NCBI RefSeq assembly: GCF_900142965.1 | Contig: NZ_FRCQ01000004.1 | Location: 248,001 to 312,000, forward strand | DNA from: Rhizobacter sp. OV335 | Lineage (GTDB): Bacteria; Pseudomonadota; Gammaproteobacteria; Burkholderiales; Burkholderiaceae_C | DNA length: 64,000 bases | Direction of reading: 5' to 3' | In this document: one piece after another, positions 26,126 to 34,337 of the stretch | Layout: each line of letters begins with the position of its first letter | Position numbering within the stretch: position 1 is the first letter of the stretch | Position numbers and translations under genes: made by a program | Notes under the pieces: model-generated | Databases searched by the model: none | The model's input: the letters and a program-made list of their open reading frames with translations, nothing else | Told to the model about the DNA's origin: nothing

Positions 26126-27931
26126 TCAGGCGGCCAGCAGCGCCGGCTCGCCGGCGTTGTCGGGCTTGCCGGGCTCGCGCGGGCGCAGCGGCAGCAGGAT
26201 CGAGAACACGGTGCCGACGCCGGGCTCGGTGTCGACGAGGATCTTGCCGCCGTGCTCCTGGATGATCTTGAACGAGATCGACAGGCCCATGCCGGTGCCC
26301 TTGCCGATCGGCTTCGTCGTGTAGAACGGGTCGAAGATCTTCGGCAGCACGTTCGCCGGGATGCCGCTGCCGTTGTCCTGGATCTCGATGCGCACCATGT
26401 CGTCGCCCTCGCGCGCGGTGCGCAGCGTGATCACGCCGGGCTCGGCGCGCTCCGCCGGCATCGCATGCACCGCGTTCGTGATGATGTTCAGGAACACCTG
26501 GTTGATCTGCGAGGGCGAGCACTGGATCTTCGGCAGGTCGAAGGCCAGTTCGCGGCGGATCTCGACCGTGTTCTTCAGCAGGTTGCGCGCCAGCAGCAGC
26601 GTGCTCTCCAGGCCTTCATGCACCGCGAACTCGCTGACCTTCGCGCGGTCGAGCCGGCTGAAGTTCTTCAGGTTCATGACGATCTCGGAGATCTGCTCGA
26701 TGCCGTGGATGCCGTCGGCCAGCAACTGGCCCATCTCGTCCATCACGCGGCTGCCGGAGACCTCGCGCGTGGACTTGTCGAACTGGTGGGCCAGCGTCTG
26801 CAGCTGCGCACGATCGCGCTGCTCGTTCGGCAGGTGCAGCATCTGCGCGAACTGCACGCTGTTGGCCGCCAGCTGCGCCACCGGCGCGACCTGTTCGCGC
26901 AGCACCTCGAACGTGCCCTTGACGTAGGCGAGCGGCGTGTTGATCTCGTGCGCGATGCCGGCCACCATCTGCCCGAGGGCGGACATCTTCTCGGACTGCA
27001 CCAAGTGCACCTGCGATTCCTTCAGCTCGGCGTGGCTGCGCGTGAGTTCCTGGTTGACGCGTGCGAGCATCCGGTAGCTCGCGACGAGGCGCCACGCGAA
27101 CCAGCCCAGCGCGACCAGCAGCGCGGCCGAATAGGCCACCAGCACCCAGCGCCAGGTCTGCTGCGAGACCAGCAGCTTCTCGTGCTCGAGGGCGTGCATG
27201 TCGGCCAGTTCGTCCAGCGCCCGCGCCGTCGGCAGCACGGCGAGCTGCTTCAGCAGCTTGTCGCCCAGCTGCTGCTGGCGCACCACCGTCTCGGCATGGG
27301 CCGAGAAGCCCGCGACGCGCTCGGCCGTTTCGGCGGGCAGCGATTTCGCGAGCTTGCGCAGCTGGGCAAGGCTCTCGTCGACACGCGCGACCAGGCCGGC
27401 CTCGGGGGTGTCGGTGTAGACGAGCGTGTCGACCAGCACGCGATCGACCGCCGAGACCAGCCCGTCGCGCTCGCCCGCCTGCCAGGCGGCCAGCACCTCA
27501 GCGGCCGCCGACGGCAGGTAGCGCGTGGAGTTGCGCAGGATCGAATGCTGCGACTTGAACCGATCGATCAGCTCCACCTTGGAACCCATCAGCTGCCGGT
27601 AGTTGTCGAGCAGCGGCACGATCCGCTCGCCGCTGTCGCCGTGACCGCGCCAGAACAGGTTGGTCTTGCTGCGCAGCAGCTCGTCGAGCGACTCGATCAC
27701 CGGCAACGGGCTCGCGACCGGGTCGTAGCTCGCATTCAGCCCGGTCTTCGAACGCAGCACGTCGACGTTCCATTCGGCATCGATCTGCTTGAGCTGGCGC
27801 AGCAGCGAGCCGATCTCGCCGTACTCGGCGTGGTTGACGTCCGAGGTCTTGTTCACCAGCAGCGCCAGCACCACCGCCAGCGCGGTGCCGACCAGCAGAT
27901 GCATCCAGGTTCGCTTGTTCATCATGATCAT
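26126..27931 (-). CDS. Membrane sensor histidine kinase
   Basis: A 601-residue kinase. TM1 at about residues 10-30 and TM2 about 270-292 (WVLVAYSAALLVALGWFAW) bracket a helical periplasmic sensor domain. The H box reads MVAGIAHEINTPLAYVKG, the N box QINQVFLNIITNAVHAMP, G1 IQDNGSGIP, F box KIFDPFYTTKPIGKG, G2 GTGMGLSISF. Candidate starts are 27931, 27925 and 27922 (MIMMNKRTW); I use the first. The gene follows a di-haem peroxidase by 14 bp and precedes a double-receiver regulator, suggesting that the sensor monitors peroxide, haem redox state or the peroxidase itself. Confidence 0.92.
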   Translation of the reverse strand: MIMMNKRTWMHLLVGTALAVVLALLVNKTSDVNHAEYGEIGSLLRQLKQIDAEWNVDVLRSKTGLNASYDPVASPLPVIESLDELLRSKTNLFWRGHGDSGERIVPLLDNYRQLMGSKVELIDRFKSQHSILRNSTRYLPSAAAEVLAAWQAGERDGLVSAVDRVLVDTLVYTDTPEAGLVARVDESLAQLRKLAKSLPAETAERVAGFSAHAETVVRQQQLGDKLLKQLAVLPTARALDELADMHALEHEKLLVSQQTWRWVLVAYSAALLVALGWFAWRLVASYRMLARVNQELTRSHAELKESQVHLVQSEKMSALGQMVAGIAHEINTPLAYVKGTFEVLREQVAPVAQLAANSVQFAQMLHLPNEQRDRAQLQTLAHQFDKSTREVSGSRVMDEMGQLLADGIHGIEQISEIVMNLKNFSRLDRAKVSEFAVHEGLESTLLLARNLLKNTVEIRRELAFDLPKIQCSPSQINQVFLNIITNAVHAMPAERAEPGVITLRTAREGDDMVRIEIQDNGSGIPANVLPKIFDPFYTTKPIGKGTGMGLSISFKIIQEHGGKILVDTEPGVGTVFSILLPLRPREPGKPDNAGEPALLAA

Positions 27932-27945
27932 GGCCGGGCACTCGC

Positions 27946-28947
27946 TCAAGGTTGGTGTGATTGAGATGAGGGCTCGAGCGGGCGGCCGCGAAGCTCGCCG
28001 GTGAGCGTGTACAGGAACTTCACGATCAGCGCCTTGTCCTGCTGCGGGGCCGGCCGGCCGAGCTGGTAGCGGAACATCGTGTCCACCGCATCGTCGAGCG
28101 TGCGGGCCGAGCCGTCGTGGAAGTACGGTGCCGTCAGCGCCACGTTGCGCAGGCTGGGCACCTTGAACATGTGCCGGTCCGCCTCGTTGTGCGTGACGTT
28201 GTAGCGCCCCATGTCGGCGCCGGTCGGCTCGCCGCGGCCGGCGAAGTAGTCGCCCATCACGCCGAACACCTGGAACATGTTGCCGCCGACGTTGACGCCC
28301 TGGTGGCAGGCCACGCAGCCGTAGCTCTTGAACAAGCGGTAGCCTTGCAGCTCGTCGCTGCGCAGCGCCGTCGCGTCGCCACGGAGGTACTTGTCGAAGC
28401 GCGCATTCGGCGTCGTCAGCGAGCGCTCGAACACCGCGATCGCATCCTGGATGTTGCGCGGCTTCAGCCCGTCGCGGTACGACTCGCCGAAGGCCGAGAC
28501 CAGGCTCTTGTCGCGCGAGAGCTTCTCGATCACCTGCGACCAGTTGCTGCCCATTTCCTTCGGGTTGTGGACTGGACCGGCCGCCTGCTCTTCCAGCGAC
28601 GCCGCGCGGCCGTCCCAGAACTGGCGGAAGTTGAAGCCGCTGTTCAGCACCGTGGGCACGTTGATCGGGCCGACCGAGCCGCCGATGCCGATCGCGCTGA
28701 CGCGCCCGTCGACGCCGCCGCGCTCGAGCGAATGGCAGCTGGCGCAGGCGATGGTGTCGTCGCCGGACAGGCGCTTGTCGTGGAACAGGCGGTCGCCGAG
28801 CGCCACCTTCCGCGCATCGAGCCGCACATCGAGCGGGATCGGCCGGATCGGCTCGTCGACCTGCGCCCACGCTTGTCCTGCAGTGAAGCCGCCCACGATG
28901 GCGGCGAGGAGAGCGGCGGAAATTTTTTCGGCATCCAACCAGGGCAT
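27946..28947 (-). CDS. Di-haem cytochrome c peroxidase/MauG-family protein
   Basis: A 333-residue periplasmic di-haem protein. Signal peptide through AWA (about residue 28). Two haem c sites are visible, CASCH early and CVACH in the second domain; FDKYLRGDATALRSDELQGY and VPSLRNVALTAPYFHDGS are hallmarks of bacterial CcpA/MauG proteins, the latter carrying a haem ligand region. It reduces hydrogen peroxide with electrons from small cytochromes, or performs MauG-type oxidation. ATG 28947 is preferred over GTG 28953 because GAGG stands 5 bases upstream. First gene of the peroxidase-kinase-regulator run. Confidence 0.92.
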   Translation of the reverse strand: MPWLDAEKISAALLAAIVGGFTAGQAWAQVDEPIRPIPLDVRLDARKVALGDRLFHDKRLSGDDTIACASCHSLERGGVDGRVSAIGIGGSVGPINVPTVLNSGFNFRQFWDGRAASLEEQAAGPVHNPKEMGSNWSQVIEKLSRDKSLVSAFGESYRDGLKPRNIQDAIAVFERSLTTPNARFDKYLRGDATALRSDELQGYRLFKSYGCVACHQGVNVGGNMFQVFGVMGDYFAGRGEPTGADMGRYNVTHNEADRHMFKVPSLRNVALTAPYFHDGSARTLDDAVDTMFRYQLGRPAPQQDKALIVKFLYTLTGELRGRPLEPSSQSHQP

Positions 28948-28976
28948 GAGCACCTCATCAGTCGTTGTGTGCGTGG

Positions 28977-29024
28977 TACGTCACTGCACCCGTGGACTAT
29001 CGACTCAGGTTGTCATGTGACGTA
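28977..29024. promoter_or_regulatory. Inverted repeat TACGTCAC/GTGACGTA between divergent genes
   Basis: TACGTCAC (28977-28984) and its exact complement GTGACGTA (29017-29024) flank 32 bases upstream of the peroxidase operon. Spacing of about four helical turns centre to centre fits two half-sites on one DNA face. Confidence 0.4.
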
Positions 29025-29181
29025 AGGAATTGCCGCACAGGTCATCGACCCAAAAGGTCAACAACTGCCAACTGAGTTGAAACGCCATTCACAGGACCAA
29101 ACGTCTGGCGATTCGATGGGAACCTGCGGCGACTTCGGGTCACTCAGTCCGCACCGAATCTCCCGGCGCAGACATCGACCC

Positions 29182-29670
29182 ATGAGCAACATCCTCAAGA
29201 ACCTGGTGGACGGCTTCGCCCGCCGCGTCGGCGGCGCGCACGTCGAGTTCGACGGCGAAGGCCATCTGCAACTGGTGGCGGACGGCAAGTTCGTCGTGAG
29301 CCTGCTGCACGAGCCCACCGAATCCCGGATCCACTTGTTTGCCGAAGCCGGCACGATGCCCTTCGGCCTGGAACACGTCGTCGACGAAGACCGCTGGCAA
29401 GCCAGCACCGATCGCATCGATGCCGAGGGCTTCACGTCGATGCTGCGCTGGCATGAATCCACCGGCAGCGTGCTTCAGCTGGCGAGCGCGCCGCTCGCGC
29501 AACTCGACGATGTGAAGTTCGCGACCTGGCTCAAGCTGTTCCTCGACAACCTGTCGAAGCTCGGCGACATGATCGCGGCCGGACCGGATGTCGACAACGC
29601 CGAGGTGATCGAGGTCAGCGAGTTTCCGCCGATGGATCCGCTGGAACTGGAACTGCAGCTGATGGTGTGA
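29182..29670 (+). CDS. CesT/Tir-type secretion chaperone-like protein
   Basis: A 162-residue acidic protein. The strand pattern HLQLVADGKFVVSLLHEPTE then SRIHLFAEAGTMP followed by a helix, a second strand block and a terminal long helix (LDDVKFATWLKLFLDNLSKL) is the layout of type III secretion chaperones (CesT/SycE fold). The acidic tail and small size agree. No type III secretion gene is in the window, so this is either an orphan chaperone or a relative with another partner. ATG 29182 is chosen because the preceding codons are non-family. It diverges from the peroxidase operon across a 234-bp spacer. Confidence 0.6.
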   Translation: MSNILKNLVDGFARRVGGAHVEFDGEGHLQLVADGKFVVSLLHEPTESRIHLFAEAGTMPFGLEHVVDEDRWQASTDRIDAEGFTSMLRWHESTGSVLQLASAPLAQLDDVKFATWLKLFLDNLSKLGDMIAAGPDVDNAEVIEVSEFPPMDPLELELQLMV

Positions 29671-29736
29671 GGCGGGCTGACAGCACGAGAAGGGCTGGCC
29701 GCCCTCCCGAGCTGGCCGCAGCGCTGATCGCCGGAT

Positions 29737-30198
29737 CTACAAGCAGTCCGGCGCCTGCACCGCCTGCAGCACCGTGTCGACGAGACCTTCCCGGTCACGC
29801 CGGCGCAGCCACCACACCGCGCCCTTCTTGATCGACCAGTCCTGCGCCTGCCCGCTCAGCAGCAGCGCCGCCACCTGCCCCAGCGTCGGCTGGTGACCGA
29901 TCACCAGCACCGGCTCGGTCGCATCGGGCCAGCGTGCGGCCTTCAGCACCGCGTCCGCCGCCGCATCGGGTGCCAACGCAGGCAAGGTCTTGAACGACTT
30001 GTCGAGCGCCTTCGCCGTCTGCTGCGTGCGCAGCGCCGGGCTCACCAGGATGCGCGTCGAATGCGCGAGCCGCTGGTTCAGCCAGTCGGCCATGCGTTGC
30101 GCCTGGCGCTCGCCCTTCGGCGTCAACGCCCGCTCCAGGTCGTCCTGCCCGTCGCGCAGGACGTGCGCTTCCGCATGGCGCCACAGGATCAGGTCCAT
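29737..30198 (-). CDS. sixA: Phosphohistidine phosphatase SixA
   Basis: A 153-residue histidine phosphatase. The RHG-type motif is DLILWRHAEAHVLRDG near the N-terminus, and the second catalytic His lies in VLVIGHQPTLGQVAALLL. Length and the E. coli-like opening MDLILWRHAEA match SixA, which removes phosphate from phosphohistidine on phosphocarrier or phosphorelay proteins. It begins 5 bp after the ppk stop codon, so it is the last gene of the ppk operon. ATG 30198 is used; upstream codons overlap ppk. Confidence 0.9.
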   Translation of the reverse strand: MDLILWRHAEAHVLRDGQDDLERALTPKGERQAQRMADWLNQRLAHSTRILVSPALRTQQTAKALDKSFKTLPALAPDAAADAVLKAARWPDATEPVLVIGHQPTLGQVAALLLSGQAQDWSIKKGAVWWLRRRDREGLVDTVLQAVQAPDCL

Positions 30199-30203
30199 GG
30201 CGA

Positions 30204-32279
30204 TCACCCCGCTTGTTTCGCGGCCATCCGCGTCATCAGCGCCTGCTGCGCGCTCGGGCCGTCGGTACCGATCCGCTGGTAACTGCCGTCCGACTGCAGG
30301 CGCCACGCGTCCTTGCCGTCGTGCAGATAGGGCACCAGGCATTCGTCGATGACGCGCTGGCGCATCGCCGCATCGCGCACCGGCCAGGCCACCTCGATGC
30401 GGCGAAACATGTTGCGCCCCATCCAGTCGGCGCTCGACATGAACAGCGCTTCGTCCGCCTCGCTCGCGCCCCAGCGGAAATACAGCACGCGCGAATGCTC
30501 AAGCAAGCGACCGACCACCGAGCGCACGCGGATGCGGTCGGTCCGGCCCGCGATGCCCGGCGGCAGCATGCAGGCGCCGCGCACGATCAGGTCGATGTCG
30601 GCGCCAGCCTGGCCGGCGGCGACCAGCGCCTCGATCAAGGGCACGTCGGTCAACGCGTTGATCTTCACGACGATGCGCGCCGGCCGCCCCTGCCGCGCCG
30701 CGTCGGCCACCTGGTGGATGTGCGCGAGCATCTGCTTGTGCAGCGTGAACGGCGCCTGCAGCAGCTGGCGCAGCGGGCGCATCTTGCCGAGGCTTGCGAG
30801 CTGCTGGAACACCGCGTCGATGTCGGCGGTCATCTCCGCATCGGCCGTCAGGCAGCCGACGTCGGTGTACAGCCTCGCCGTCTTCGGGTTGTAGTTGCCG
30901 GTCGACAGGTGGCCGTAGCGGCGCAGCCGGCCGTCTTCGCGGCGCGTCACGAGCAGCAGCTTGGCATGCGTCTTCAGGCCGACGATGCCGTACACCACCT
31001 GCGCGCCGACCGCCTCCAGCCGCTCGGCCCAGTTGATGTTCGCCTCTTCGTCGAAGCGCGCCTTCAGCTCGACGACGGCCATCACCTCCTTGCCGCGTCG
31101 CGCCGCCTCGATCAGCAGGTCCATCAGCGGCGACTCGCTGCCGGTGCGGTAGATGGTCTGCTTGATCGCGAGCACGTCCGGGTCTTCCACCGCTTCGCGC
31201 AGGAACTGCACCACCGGCTCGAACGATTCGAACGGGTGGTGCATCAGCACGTCGCCGTGGCGAAGCCGTTCGAAGATCGAATGATCGCGCGACAGCCCCG
31301 CCGGCCACGGCGCGTCGTGCTGCGGAAAACGCAGCGCCGGCGCATCGGCGCCGTCGATCAGCGCGTTCAGCCGCACCAGGTTCACCGGCCCGTTCACGTG
31401 GTAGAGCGCGGCCTGCGGCAGCGCGAACTGCATCAGCAAAAATTCCGACAGCTCCGGCGGGCAGGTGTTCACCACCTCCAGCCGCACCGCCTGGCCGAAG
31501 TGACGCGTCGTCAGCCCGGAGCGCAGCGCCTGCCGCAGGTTCGCCACGTCCTCCTCGTCGACCGCCAGGTCCGAATCGCGCGTCAGCCGGAACTGCGAGA
31601 ACGCCTCGACCTCGCGGCCTGGGAACAGCTCGGCCAGGTGCGCACGGATCACGCTCGTCAGCAGCACGAAGGCCTGGCCGGTGCCGGCGATCTCGTCCGG
31701 CAGCCGGATCACCCGCGGCAGCACGCGCGGCACCTTGACGATCGCGATCGTGTTCTCGCGCCCGAACGCATCCTTGCCACCCAGCCGCACGATGAAGTTC
31801 AGCGACTTGTTCGCGACCTGCGGGAACGGGTGCGACGGGTCCAACCCCACCGGCACCAGCAGCGGCCGCACCTGGCGCTGGAAGAAGGTGTCGACCCAGC
31901 GGCGCTGCGCCTCGTTGCGGTCGCTGTGGTTCAGGATCTGGATGCCCTGCAGCTTCAGCGCCGGCATCACCTCGTCGTTGAAGCAGCGGTACTGGTCGTC
32001 GATCAGCAGGTGGGCCTCGGCGGCCACCGTCGCCAGGTCGCGCGCCGAGACGCCGGCGCCGGGCTGGCGCACCGCCTCGATGTAGTCGGCGAAGCGCACC
32101 TCGAAGAACTCGTCCATGTTGGACGACACGATGCAGATGTAGCGCAGCCGCTCCAGCAGCGGCACGTCGTCGCGCCGGGCCTGGGCCAGCACGCGGCGGT
32201 TGAACTCCAGGATGGCGCTTTCACGGTTCAGCAGCGCCGGCATCAGCGGTGCCGGCGAAGCGGCGGTCGTCGGGGTCAT
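30204..32279 (-). CDS. ppk1: Polyphosphate kinase 1
   Basis: A 691-residue enzyme that polymerises the ATP gamma-phosphate into polyphosphate. Both catalytic histidines are readable, in GLKTHAKLLLVTRRE and GRLLEHSRVLYFRWG, and the N-terminal block LNRESAILEFNRRVLAQARR is diagnostic. Domains N, H, C1 and C2 are all present at family length. Its ATG overlaps the stop of the upstream glycosyltransferase by 4 bp (ATGA), so it is cotranscribed with two genes suggestive of phosphate-free lipid synthesis, which fits induction during phosphate stress. Confidence 0.97.
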   Translation of the reverse strand: MTPTTAASPAPLMPALLNRESAILEFNRRVLAQARRDDVPLLERLRYICIVSSNMDEFFEVRFADYIEAVRQPGAGVSARDLATVAAEAHLLIDDQYRCFNDEVMPALKLQGIQILNHSDRNEAQRRWVDTFFQRQVRPLLVPVGLDPSHPFPQVANKSLNFIVRLGGKDAFGRENTIAIVKVPRVLPRVIRLPDEIAGTGQAFVLLTSVIRAHLAELFPGREVEAFSQFRLTRDSDLAVDEEDVANLRQALRSGLTTRHFGQAVRLEVVNTCPPELSEFLLMQFALPQAALYHVNGPVNLVRLNALIDGADAPALRFPQHDAPWPAGLSRDHSIFERLRHGDVLMHHPFESFEPVVQFLREAVEDPDVLAIKQTIYRTGSESPLMDLLIEAARRGKEVMAVVELKARFDEEANINWAERLEAVGAQVVYGIVGLKTHAKLLLVTRREDGRLRRYGHLSTGNYNPKTARLYTDVGCLTADAEMTADIDAVFQQLASLGKMRPLRQLLQAPFTLHKQMLAHIHQVADAARQGRPARIVVKINALTDVPLIEALVAAGQAGADIDLIVRGACMLPPGIAGRTDRIRVRSVVGRLLEHSRVLYFRWGASEADEALFMSSADWMGRNMFRRIEVAWPVRDAAMRQRVIDECLVPYLHDGKDAWRLQSDGSYQRIGTDGPSAQQALMTRMAAKQAG

Positions 32280-33355
32280 CCGACGAGTTTATGAAGGTTT
32301 TGCGTCGGTTTCGTGACATCGATGTCAGCCCCGCGCACCGCCGGCACCAGGTGGCCGAGGAACTCGCGGCAGACCGGCTCCCAGCCGAACTGCAGCGCGC
32401 GCTCGCGGGCACGATCGCGCGGGATCTCCAGCGCCTGCAGTGCCGCTGTGCGCAGATCGTCGTGCAACACGCCGCCATCGCGCCCGTCGCCCTGCGGCGC
32501 GACCACGTCCAGCGGACCGGCCACCGGGTAGGCGGCGACCGGCGTGCCGCAAGCCAGCGCCTCCAGCATCACCAGCCCGAAGGTCTCCGAGCGGCCGGGG
32601 AACACGAACACGTCGGCCGCGCTGTAGATGCGCGCCAGCTCGGTCCGGTCGACCACGCCGCGCCAGTGCACCTGCGGGTACTCGCGCTGCAGCCGCTCCT
32701 GCAGCGGCCCGACGCCGTAGACGATCTTCGAGCCCGGCAGGTCGAGGTCGAGGAAGGCCTCCAGGTTCTTCTCGTAGCTGAGCCGGCCGACGTGCAGGAA
32801 CACCGGCCGCGGCAACCCGAGGTCGGCGCCCGGCACCGGCTCGAACAGCCCCAGGTCGACGCCGTGCGACCAGCGCCGCAGCGGCGTGAAGCCATGGCCC
32901 TGCAGGATGTCGAACATGCCGGAGGCCGGCACCATGATGCCGCTGGACTTCGCATGGAAGCGGCGGAACCAGGCATAGCCCCAGCGCTCCGGCAGGTGCA
33001 GCGCACGCGCCAGGATCTCGGGGAAGCGGGTGTGGAAGGCGGTCGTGAAGGCAAGGCTGCGCTTGAGGCAGTGCGCACGCGCCGCGCCGCCCAGCGGGCC
33101 TTCGGTCGCGATGTGGATCGCGTCGATGCCACCGTCGCGCAACGCGGCATCGATGCGGCGCGCCACCTCGCGCCCCGGCCGCCACGCGAGTTCGATCTCG
33201 CGGTAGCCCGGGCAGGCGAAACGCCTGAACCCCGAGGGCTCGATCATCAGCACCTCGTGGCCGAGCGCCGTCAAGCCCTGCTGCAGCTCCACCAGCGTCG
33301 TGACGACGCCGTTGACCTGCGGCTTCCAGGCATCGGTGACCAGCAGGATCCTCAT
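32276..33355 (-). CDS. GT4-type glycosyltransferase (lipid-remodelling Agt-like candidate)
   Basis: A 359-residue GT-B glycosyltransferase. The N-domain has RILLVTDAWKPQVNGVVTTL, with the GVV loop of mannosyl/glucosyl-diacylglycerol synthases; the C-domain shows the donor-site E-x7-E in PGRSETFGLVMLEALACG and FLHVGRLSYEKNLEAFL. It overlaps both neighbours by ATGA: a PlcP-like phosphoesterase before and ppk after. In phosphate-limited alpha- and other proteobacteria a plcP-agt pair swaps phospholipids for glycolipids; this gene is positioned like agt. The sugar donor is not determined. Confidence 0.85.
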   Translation of the reverse strand: MRILLVTDAWKPQVNGVVTTLVELQQGLTALGHEVLMIEPSGFRRFACPGYREIELAWRPGREVARRIDAALRDGGIDAIHIATEGPLGGAARAHCLKRSLAFTTAFHTRFPEILARALHLPERWGYAWFRRFHAKSSGIMVPASGMFDILQGHGFTPLRRWSHGVDLGLFEPVPGADLGLPRPVFLHVGRLSYEKNLEAFLDLDLPGSKIVYGVGPLQERLQREYPQVHWRGVVDRTELARIYSAADVFVFPGRSETFGLVMLEALACGTPVAAYPVAGPLDVVAPQGDGRDGGVLHDDLRTAALQALEIPRDRARERALQFGWEPVCREFLGHLVPAVRGADIDVTKPTQNLHKLVG

Positions 33356-34251
33356 GCGGCCTCCACCACGGTGGGTGCCGCTTGTGCCACTTTGGGTGCC
33401 ACTTTGGGTGCCGCCTGCGGCTCCCGCTCGCGCAACTGCTGCGCCCAGTCGATGATCTCGAGCCGCCCGTCGGCATGCTCGACCAGCGCGGTCAGGCTCT
33501 CGACCCAGTCGCCGTCGTTCGCGTAGGTGATGCCGTCGATGTCGCGCAGCTCGGCATGGTGGATGTGCCCGCAGACGACGCCCTGCACGCCGCGGCGGCG
33601 CGCCTCGCGGGCGACCGCGTTCTCGAAGTCGCCGATGAAGCTGACGGCCCGCTTGACCTTCAGCTTCAGGTACTTCGACAGGCTCCAGTAGGGCAGGCCC
33701 ATGCGCGCGCGCAGCGAGTTGAGGTGGCGGTTCAGCTTCAGCGTGAACTCGTAGAGCGTATCGCCGACGTGGGCCAGCCACTTGGCGCACTGGATCACGC
33801 CGTCGAACAGGTCACCGTGCAGGATCCACAGCTTGCGGCCGTCGGCCGTCTCGTGCACCCATTCGTCGGCGACCTCGATGCCGCCGAACTCGTGGCCCAC
33901 GTAGCGGCGCGCGAACTCGTCGTGGTTGCCGGGGATGAAGACGACGCGCGTGCCCTTGCGCGCCTTGCGCAGCAGCTTCTGCACCACGTCGTTGTGCGAC
34001 TGCGGCCAGTACCAGTGGCGCCGCAGCTGCCAGCCGTCGACGATGTCGCCGACCAGGAACAGCGTGTCGCTCTCGACGTGGCGCAGGAAGTCGAGCAGCG
34101 CATCGGCGCGGCAGCCGGGCGTGCCCAGGTGCAGGTCCGAGATCCATACGCTGCGGTAGCGCAGACTGTGCGCGGTCGGCTCGTCCTCCGGCCCGGAGGG
34201 CGGGTCCTGCGGGAGGGTCCAGGCCGCGCGAAGAAAAGCGTCTCGTTGCAT
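33352..34251 (-). CDS. LpxH/PlcP-like metallophosphoesterase
   Basis: A 299-residue calcineurin-like phosphoesterase with all metal motifs: SVWISDLHLGTPGC, LVGDIVDGWQLRRHWYW, IPGNHDEF, LHGDLFDG and CGHIHHAE. Databases usually label this family UDP-2,3-diacylglucosamine diphosphatase, but the sequence blocks resemble my memory of Sinorhizobium PlcP, which turns phosphatidylcholine into diacylglycerol during phosphate starvation. The downstream glycosyltransferase and ppk support that reading. ATG 34251 is preferred to 34299 because the latter lies inside a Pho-box-like repeat. The C-terminus bears a short APKVAPKVAQ repeat outside the fold. Confidence 0.85.
   Translation of the reverse strand: MQRDAFLRAAWTLPQDPPSGPEDEPTAHSLRYRSVWISDLHLGTPGCRADALLDFLRHVESDTLFLVGDIVDGWQLRRHWYWPQSHNDVVQKLLRKARKGTRVVFIPGNHDEFARRYVGHEFGGIEVADEWVHETADGRKLWILHGDLFDGVIQCAKWLAHVGDTLYEFTLKLNRHLNSLRARMGLPYWSLSKYLKLKVKRAVSFIGDFENAVAREARRRGVQGVVCGHIHHAELRDIDGITYANDGDWVESLTALVEHADGRLEIIDWAQQLREREPQAAPKVAPKVAQAAPTVVEAA
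33384..33412. repeat. 12-bp tandem repeat in a gene end
   Basis: GTGCCACTTTGG occurs twice in direct tandem (33384-33395, 33396-33407) followed by a partial third copy, encoding the APKVAPKV tail of the phosphoesterase; slippage expansion is likely. Confidence 0.85.
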
Positions 34252-34271
34252 GGACGCCCAGCTTCGCAGCC

Positions 34272-34303
34272 GGGCATGACGTGGTGGTGGCAAGGGCATG
34301 ACG
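34272..34303 (-). promoter_or_regulatory. Pho-box-like direct repeats
   Basis: On the minus strand CGTCATGCCC occurs twice exactly 22 bases apart (34294-34303 and 34272-34281), with a degenerate TTGCCAC half-site midway, giving three half-sites at 11-base spacing as PhoB uses. It lies 21 bases upstream of ATG 34251. Confidence 0.45.
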
Positions 34304-34325
34304 GACCGGTGACGCGGGCACCGCC

Positions 34326-34337
34326 GATAATCGCCCG
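34326..34337 (+). promoter_or_regulatory. -10-like GATAAT, leaderless start
   Basis: GATAAT at 34326-34331 is followed by 6 bases and the ATG at 34338; no ribosome site. Confidence 0.45.
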
